Source of the DNA: Staphylococcus xylosus
GTDB lineage: Bacteria > Bacillota > Bacilli > Staphylococcales > Staphylococcaceae
Reading direction: 5' to 3'
Assembly (NCBI RefSeq): GCF_002732165.1
Contig: NZ_MRZO01000001.1
Coordinates: 62,001-126,000, forward strand
Length of the DNA: 64,000 nt
How positions within the stretch are numbered: the first letter of the stretch is position 1; each line of letters begins with the position of its first letter. A program made the position numbers and the translations under genes. A model generated the notes under the pieces. That model was not told the origin of the DNA and did no database searches. It was given only the letters and a program-made list of their open reading frames with translations. Shown here piece after piece: positions 58,696 to 64,000 of this stretch.

Positions 58696-58861
58696 AATCT
58701 ACCTCCAATTATTACTATATATCCTATTATGAAAGTTTTGTGCAACTTTTACTAGTATACCACTATACGACTTTAGACTGAAATATAAATCTTCTTGTCC
58801 ATAATCGTACTAAATGATAAAATCAATGAGGAAAGACAAGCAAAATGAAGTAGGTGCAAAA

Positions 58862-59482
58862 ATGTATAAATTTATAAGTGGTTTGTTGAAATTGATTATT
58901 ATAAAATTAAGTAATTCGTTAGAAGTCCAAGGAAAAGAAAATATACCTCAACTTCATAGGTATGTAGTGACTTGTACTCATGAAAGTTATAATGAAGTAA
59001 TCATGTTAGGAACAGCAATTTATCCTAACCAAATACATTATATGGCTAAAAAAGAACTATTTAATAACAAAGTTTTTGGTAAGTTTTTATCGTCATTAAA
59101 TGCATTTCCAGTAGATAGAGATAATCCTGGACCAAGCACTTTAAAAAAACCGATAAAACTGTTAAAAGAAAATAAAACTGTCGGTATTTTCCCAACAGGA
59201 CATCGTATGAAATATGATGAAGGGTCACCAATGAAAAGAGGAGCCGTAACTATTGCTATGATGGCTCAAGCGCCGATTTTACCTGCAGCTTATGTTGGAC
59301 CAAAAGAAATAAAAGGGCTAGTTACTGGAAAGGCGATTATTAGATTTGGCGAACCAATAGAAACTAAACACCTTCCTAAAGACATGAAGCGTAATGAGAA
59401 ATTAGAGTATTTAACTAAAGAATTAGAGCAAAGAACAATTCAATTACAAAATGAATTAAATGAATATGTAAAAAACAACTAA
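58862..59482 (+). CDS. plsC: 1-acyl-sn-glycerol-3-phosphate acyltransferase PlsC-like
   Basis: A 206-residue PlsC-family acyltransferase that should make phosphatidic acid for membrane lipids. The ATG at 58862 with AGGTG at the right distance is chosen; longer frames have no SD. The catalytic HX4D motif appears as THESYNEV, that is HX4E, and the FPEGTRS motif as FPTGHRMKYD. AFPVDRDNPG and LPAAYVG are conserved. It lies after htrA (divergent) and before nagE. The changed motifs are seen directly; their effect is unknown. Confidence 0.85.
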   Translation: MYKFISGLLKLIIIKLSNSLEVQGKENIPQLHRYVVTCTHESYNEVIMLGTAIYPNQIHYMAKKELFNNKVFGKFLSSLNAFPVDRDNPGPSTLKKPIKLLKENKTVGIFPTGHRMKYDEGSPMKRGAVTIAMMAQAPILPAAYVGPKEIKGLVTGKAIIRFGEPIETKHLPKDMKRNEKLEYLTKELEQRTIQLQNELNEYVKNN

Positions 59483-59593
59483 ATGAAAACATGAATATGT
59501 TGGAATAATTAGATTTTTTATTTTTGATACGTAATCTTTAAATCATATGTTATTATATAATTGTACAATAACATTTAGTAAAAGGTTTACAAA

Positions 59594-59632
59594 CACCACG
59601 TGGACAATATTGTGCATGTGGTGATTTTTTTG
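59594..59632 (+). terminator. Hairpin with T tract upstream of nagE
   Basis: CACCACGTG pairs with CATGTGGTG (one G-U), with ACAAT/ATTGT inside, followed by T7. A TATAAT stands at 59556-59561. It can end the plsC transcript or act as a leader terminator for nagE; no RAT antiterminator match to GlcT-type sites was found. Confidence 0.7.
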
Positions 59633-59660
59633 GGAAATTATTTTGAAATGGGGAATTTAT

Positions 59661-61157
59661 ATGTATAGTTTCTTTCAACGTTTAGGAAGATCGCTTATGC
59701 TACCTGTAGCTGTATTGCCAGCAGCGGCCATTATCGTTGGTATAGGTAATGGATTAACTGCACTTGGCATATTGCCAACAGTTGCTGCCTTTTTCTCTAC
59801 AGCAGGCTCAACGATTCTTGAACAATTGGGTATTTTATTTGCAATTGGTGTTGCTTTAGGGATGGCGAAGAAAAATGATGGCGCAGTTGCACTTGCAGCA
59901 GCCGTAGGTTTTTTCTTAACGACAGTTGTGCTGAGCCCAGAAAAACTAGCGCCATTATTAGGCGTGAAAGAATCTGGTGTCAATGCAGCATTTGAACAAA
60001 TGAATAATCAAAATGTCTTAATTGGTTTGGTTATTGGTTTAGTGGCAGCATATACGTATAACAGATTTAGTACAACAGAATTGCCAACAGCGTTATCATT
60101 CTTTAGTGGAAAACGTTTAGTGCCCATTTTAACTGCTTTTTTCAGTATATTTATAGCAGTTATTATGTTGTTTGTTTGGCCAATTGTGTACTCAGGGATT
60201 GTTACTTTTGGGACATGGATATTGGATTTAGGACCTGGCGGAGCATTTCTATATGGCTTTTTCAACCGTCTCTTAATTCCAACAGGACTACATCATGCAT
60301 TAAACGCGGTATTTTGGTTTGATTTAGCAGGTATTAATGATATTGCGAAATTCCAAACTGGTGATGGTGCAGTTCAAGGTGTTACAGGACGTTATATGGC
60401 AGGTTTCTTCCCAGTAATGATGTTTGGTATCCCCGCAGCCGCATTGGCGATGTACCATACAGCAGAAACAAAACAAAAGAAAAGAGTTTACGGTTTAATG
60501 TTTGGGGGAGCAATTTCAGCATTTTTCGTTGGGGTCACGGAACCTATTGAATTTTCATTTATGTTTGTAGCACCGCTATTATTCTTAATACATGCTGTGT
60601 TAACTGGTTTATCTTTATTTATAGCTGCGTTATTCCATTGGACAGCAGGATTTTCATTTAGTGCGGGATTAATTGACTTTTTATTATCTTTGATTAACCC
60701 AGTAGCAAACCATCCGATGATGTTAATGGTTCAGGGACTTGTATTTTTTGTTATTTATTATGTCGTATTTAGATTTGCAATCAAATGGTTAAAACTTAAT
60801 ACGCCTGGTCGTGGTGATAACCTACTACCGGACCCGACATCAGATGAAGCTACAACAGGGGATGCTGAAGATTCAACTGAGACATCAGGCTCAGGGGAAT
60901 CGCAAACGAGTAAACATTCAAAGACAGCTAGTCAAATCTTAACAGGATTAGGTGGTAAAGAAAATATTGTAACGTTAACAAACTGTGCTACACGATTACG
61001 CATGGAATTACATGATAATAATGTGATTGATGAAGCTAAGATTAAAGGTGCTGGTGCTGTTGGCGTAACAAAGAGTGGTAAACACAATACACAAGTTATC
61101 ATTGGAACTCAAGTCCAACAAGTTGCTGATGAAATAGAACGTCAAATGGAAAAATAA
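59661..61157 (+). CDS. nagE: PTS N-acetylglucosamine-type transporter subunit IICB
   Basis: A 498-residue phosphotransferase enzyme. The IIC membrane domain (residues about 1-375, with MLPVAVLPAAAII and GVTEPIEFSFMFVAPLLF) is followed by an acidic Ser-rich linker and the IIB domain (about 425-495) with the phospho-Cys in VTLTNCATRLRM. There is no IIA domain, so it depends on a separate EIIA. Sequence type and position match the staphylococcal NagE. The ATG at 59661 follows GGGGAAT. Monocistronic. Confidence 0.9.
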   Translation: MYSFFQRLGRSLMLPVAVLPAAAIIVGIGNGLTALGILPTVAAFFSTAGSTILEQLGILFAIGVALGMAKKNDGAVALAAAVGFFLTTVVLSPEKLAPLLGVKESGVNAAFEQMNNQNVLIGLVIGLVAAYTYNRFSTTELPTALSFFSGKRLVPILTAFFSIFIAVIMLFVWPIVYSGIVTFGTWILDLGPGGAFLYGFFNRLLIPTGLHHALNAVFWFDLAGINDIAKFQTGDGAVQGVTGRYMAGFFPVMMFGIPAAALAMYHTAETKQKKRVYGLMFGGAISAFFVGVTEPIEFSFMFVAPLLFLIHAVLTGLSLFIAALFHWTAGFSFSAGLIDFLLSLINPVANHPMMLMVQGLVFFVIYYVVFRFAIKWLKLNTPGRGDNLLPDPTSDEATTGDAEDSTETSGSGESQTSKHSKTASQILTGLGGKENIVTLTNCATRLRMELHDNNVIDEAKIKGAGAVGVTKSGKHNTQVIIGTQVQQVADEIERQMEK

Positions 61158-61172
61158 AATAAAGAAACTTTA

Positions 61173-61226
61173 GGCATCTAATAAGCTGAAATTTATAATT
61201 TTATTTCAGCTTAGTTAGGTGTTTTT
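61173..61226 (+). terminator. Terminator of nagE
   Basis: CATCTAAT and AAGCTGAAAT pair with ATTTCAGCTT and TTAGGTG, followed by T6. Confidence 0.85.
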
Positions 61227-61358
61227 TAATAGTTAAATTTTATAAGGATTTCTCTGTTGATTTGTTTAACAAAACCCCATAAATGCATTGCTCTTTTGTT
61301 TGTAAAATAGTACGATATAATAGTATCAGAATTTTCTGATTAAAGGAGAGTAGGTAGT

Positions 61359-62480
61359 ATGAAGTCGGTATTATTTGATGTTGATGGCGTTTTTTTAAGT
61401 GAAGAAAGGTGTTTTGATGTATCCGCGTTAACCGTATATGAAATGCTTATGAGTAAGGATTATATTGGTTTAGACTCCTCGATACAATTTGAAAATTTAA
61501 GTGATGAACAAATCACAGAAATCAGGGATATTGTATTCTATCATGATGAGATATTAACTAAACTCAAATCACTTGGGTTAAACTCTAATTGGGATATGCT
61601 ATTTGTTGTTATAGCTATTCATTTCGTTGATATTTGTAAAACATTATCTGCTGATGTGTTAGCGGAAATTTTAGATCCTGAAAAATTTGGACAAGCAACA
61701 TTACAAAAATTAGGGAACCAAATTTCTAATGTAACATTGAACTTTGACGCACCATTGTCATTTTTAGAGCATGTGCGTACAGGTAAAGATAATATTTATC
61801 AGGACTTAATTACGTATGCGAGTGAACAATTAGACACACAACAAACAGCATTATTTGAGTTGAAAAGTCCATTTTGGTTACTTTCACAGGAAATTTATCA
61901 AGAATGGTATCTAGGTAATCAACTCTATAATGAGGTTGAACAAAAATTGAATCGTTCTGACTTTAAAAAAGGTTACATATATAATGAGGTAGTATTAAGA
62001 CCAGTTGCTGAGATTAAGCAATTGTTAGAAGACTTAAAAGCTGCAGGCTATCATATCGCGATTGCCACAGGGAGACCACGTACAGAAACGTTAGTCCCAT
62101 TTGATACAATTGGTATTAAAGATATATTCGAAGATAAACACATTGTTACTGCAAGCGAAGTACTAATCGCTGAAGATATTTATCCTGAATTGAAACCTTT
62201 AGGTAAGCCAAATCCATTTAGCTATTTAGCAACACTTGAAGGTAATTTCGAAGAGGATTATAAAAAATATGCAACAAATCAAGAAAATCGAGTTATTAAA
62301 AATGAAGTGTTTGTAGTAGGAGATTCATTAGCTGATTTGCTAAGCGCTAAAAAAATTGGCGCAACTTTTATTGGTCCTTTAACTGGATTGAAAGGTCAAA
62401 AAGCACGTGAAGAACTAGAAGCTTATGAAGCAGATTACATTGTCGATCATGTAGGCGAGATAAGAAATATTTTATTATAA
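61359..62480 (+). CDS. HAD-superfamily hydrolase
   Basis: A 373-residue hydrolase. HAD motif I is LFDVDGVFLS with the nucleophile Asp, motif II is IAIATGRPRT, and motif IV is VFVVGDSLADLLSAKK. The long cap inserted between (about residues 20-210) is helical and larger than in most small phosphatases. The substrate is unknown. SD TAAAGGAGAG. A degenerate CodY-like stretch (AATTTTCTGATTAAA, 11 of 15) stands just before the SD and may be meaningless. Confidence 0.85.
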   Translation: MKSVLFDVDGVFLSEERCFDVSALTVYEMLMSKDYIGLDSSIQFENLSDEQITEIRDIVFYHDEILTKLKSLGLNSNWDMLFVVIAIHFVDICKTLSADVLAEILDPEKFGQATLQKLGNQISNVTLNFDAPLSFLEHVRTGKDNIYQDLITYASEQLDTQQTALFELKSPFWLLSQEIYQEWYLGNQLYNEVEQKLNRSDFKKGYIYNEVVLRPVAEIKQLLEDLKAAGYHIAIATGRPRTETLVPFDTIGIKDIFEDKHIVTASEVLIAEDIYPELKPLGKPNPFSYLATLEGNFEEDYKKYATNQENRVIKNEVFVVGDSLADLLSAKKIGATFIGPLTGLKGQKAREELEAYEADYIVDHVGEIRNILL

Positions 62481-62487
62481 TGGTTGC

Positions 62488-62549
62488 TGACACATTGCAA
62501 AGTTATTTTCTGAAAAGGAATATAAATTTGCAAATGTGTCATTTTTTTA
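62488..62549 (+). terminator. Terminator of the HAD gene
   Basis: TGACACATTGCAAAG pairs with TTTGCAAATGTGTCA with one bulge, followed by T7. Confidence 0.85.
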
Positions 62550-62601
62550 TGTCCCAAAAAGTTAGGAATAATACTTTAGAGCTTATCAAGTTAAAAGCAT
62601 T

Positions 62602-62642
62602 AAAAAAGCGAGTAAGAAATTTTATTTAAATTCCTTACTCGC
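62602..62642 (-). terminator. Terminator of serA
   Basis: GCGAGTAAG and AATTT pair with AAATT and CTTACTCGC; on the minus strand TTTTTTAATGC follows. Confidence 0.88.
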
Positions 62643-62679
62643 GCTTATGATATTACATGTATTTAAACAAGAAAGATGC

Positions 62680-64000
62680 TTAAATATTGTAATTTATATT
62701 ATTATCAATTTCTAATTCTACGCTTCTAATTAAATTGAAACCTTCAATTTGGTATAAACCGTCAATAACATCTTCTGTTACTGGGTGGTCGATTGATAAA
62801 ATCATCAGTGCGTTACCACCTTGATTTGTACGTCCTAGGTGCATTGAGGCAATGTTGATACCGTATTCACCTAAGATTTGACCAGTACGTCCAACAATAC
62901 CAGGTCTATCATTATGATTGATAACAAGTTGATATTGTTCAGGCTTAAAGTCTACTGGATAGTCATTAATACGAACAATTCTTGGGCCATAACCGTTTAA
63001 TACAGTAGCACCAATCTTGATTTGTTTGTCTTTATTGATAAGTGTTAATTCAATATAATTACTGAAACCACGGTGTTTTGCATTTTTTTCAATATTATAA
63101 GATACACCTTGTTCATTTAGAAGTACTAATGCATTAATCAAGTTAACACGTTCAGCTAAATCACGTTTTAGTACACCTGATACTAATGTTCTAGTTAATA
63201 AACTTGTATCATCTAATGCGATATCACCTTCGTATTTAATTTGGAGTTCACGAGGTGCTTTTTCAAGTAATTGAATACCAACTTCACCTGCTAATTTGCT
63301 TAATTCGATATATGGTTTTAATTCATCGTTAATCTCACTGTATGTCATACGTGGTGCATTTATTGCATTTAGCACATTACCATTTTCAAAAATATCAACG
63401 ATTTCATTAGCAACTGATACAGCCACTTTTTCTTGTGCCTCAACTGTAGAAGCTCCTAAGTGAGGTGTAACGATAATTTTTTCATTTGCTACAAGAGGGG
63501 ATTCAGTTGCTGGTTCAGTTTCAAAAACATCAATCGCAGCACTCTGTATTTGATTATTATCTAAAGCTTCTACTAAAGCTTCTTCGTCAATAATACCACC
63601 GCGGGCTACATTGATGATTTGCAATGTTGGTTTTGCTTTTTCAAAAAATGCTTTATCAACGATACCTTTTGTTTTAGGCGTTAATGGTGTGTGTACAGTA
63701 ACGAAATCTGCTTGTTCTGCAATTTCTTCAACTGTTGCACGTGTTACGTTTAATTCTTTAGCTTTATCTTCTGATAAATAGGGGTCAAAGGCTAATATAT
63801 TCATACCGAAACTTTGTGCGCGTTTTGCAACACCAAGTCCAATTCTACCTGCACCGATTACACCGAGTGTTTTATTAAAGAGTTCCGTACCTCTATAAGT
63901 CTTGCGGTCCCATTTTCCATTTTTTAATGATTGATGTGCTTGAGGGATATTTCGTGCCATCGATAAAATCATTGCCATTGAATGTTCAGTGGCAGAAATT
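62680..64000 (-). CDS. serA: D-3-phosphoglycerate dehydrogenase SerA (partial, 5' end missing)
   Basis: The frame runs out of the right edge without a start; about the last 440 residues are present. The Rossmann signature is TLGVIGAGRIGLGVAKRA, the catalytic His-Glu pair is in VTPHLGAST and the Glu-containing loop before it. The C-terminus has an ASB-like domain and an ACT domain with HNDRPGIVGRTGQILGEYG, the serine-feedback type. It makes 3-phosphohydroxypyruvate, the first step of serine synthesis. In S. aureus serA is under CodY; the promoter lies outside the window. Confidence 0.95.
   Translation of the reverse strand, partial: ISATEHSMAMILSMARNIPQAHQSLKNGKWDRKTYRGTELFNKTLGVIGAGRIGLGVAKRAQSFGMNILAFDPYLSEDKAKELNVTRATVEEIAEQADFVTVHTPLTPKTKGIVDKAFFEKAKPTLQIINVARGGIIDEEALVEALDNNQIQSAAIDVFETEPATESPLVANEKIIVTPHLGASTVEAQEKVAVSVANEIVDIFENGNVLNAINAPRMTYSEINDELKPYIELSKLAGEVGIQLLEKAPRELQIKYEGDIALDDTSLLTRTLVSGVLKRDLAERVNLINALVLLNEQGVSYNIEKNAKHRGFSNYIELTLINKDKQIKIGATVLNGYGPRIVRINDYPVDFKPEQYQLVINHNDRPGIVGRTGQILGEYGINIASMHLGRTNQGGNALMILSIDHPVTEDVIDGLYQIEGFNLIRSVELEIDNNINYNI

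Overview
The window is a stretch of low-GC Firmicute chromosome that I assign to Staphylococcus, and not to S. aureus itself. The order fluC/crcB pair, tal, sigS, sagB, rib operon, putA, rot, leuS, murJ, pepV-dat, trmB, sftA (ftsK), murC, aroA, ccpA, acuCA/acsA, fhs, tyrS, htrA, plsC, nagE, serA is the one I know from staphylococcal genomes. The protein sequences diverge from those I remember of S. aureus, and an extra L-lactate dehydrogenase sits beside rot. The species cannot be fixed from the sequence alone.

Region by region. 1-5 kb: end of an unidentified gene, an aldo/keto reductase, two fluoride channel subunits, transaldolase, a pentapeptide-repeat protein and a small membrane protein. 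5-10.4 kb: the ECF-type sigma factor SigS with a ComK-family protein directly downstream, the membrane glucosaminidase SagB, an orphan OpuCC-type lipoprotein followed by an unannotated 25-residue hydrophobic ORF, and an FAD/NAD(P)-binding protein. 10.6-14.3 kb: FMN riboswitch and ribD-ribE-ribBA-ribH. 14.5-21 kb: proline dehydrogenase, an alpha/beta hydrolase, Rex-controlled ldh, rot, mnmM with its radical-SAM partner, and an MFS transporter. 21-32.8 kb: T-box-controlled leuS, rhodanese, an HI0933 flavoprotein, murJ, rsuA, a small stress-like protein, pepV-dat, a structured leader and a phosphotransferase. 32.8-45.4 kb: trmB, a lactonase-like hydrolase, a 205-bp nested inverted repeat, then a long collinear block ytoP-ytpP-ytpQ-ytpR-sftA-murC-ytxG and a repeat-rich membrane-anchored protein. 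45.4-64 kb: aroA with a possible Phe/Tyr attenuator, ccpA, acuA-acuC divergent from acsA, fhs, a monofunctional glycosyltransferase, T-box tyrS, htrA, plsC, nagE, a HAD phosphatase and partial serA.

The window is mostly housekeeping genes, but it is rich in readable regulation. There are three riboregulators (FMN, T-box Leu, T-box Tyr), twin Rex operators on ldh, cre sites at acsA/acuA and ccpA, a CodY-like box just upstream of the ccpA -35, and a near-perfect sigma-B promoter before ytxG. These tie carbon catabolite control (CcpA), amino-acid and energy sensing (CodY, Rex) and acetate/lactate metabolism (acsA, ldh) together within a few tens of kilobases.

I found no CRISPR array, insertion sequence, prophage, tRNA or rRNA, and no obvious large novel system. 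The candidates worth following are small: two unannotated hydrophobic mini-ORFs, the aroA leader, the 205-bp nested palindrome, a structured element upstream of the ytmP-like gene, and unusual motif residues in LeuRS and PlsC.
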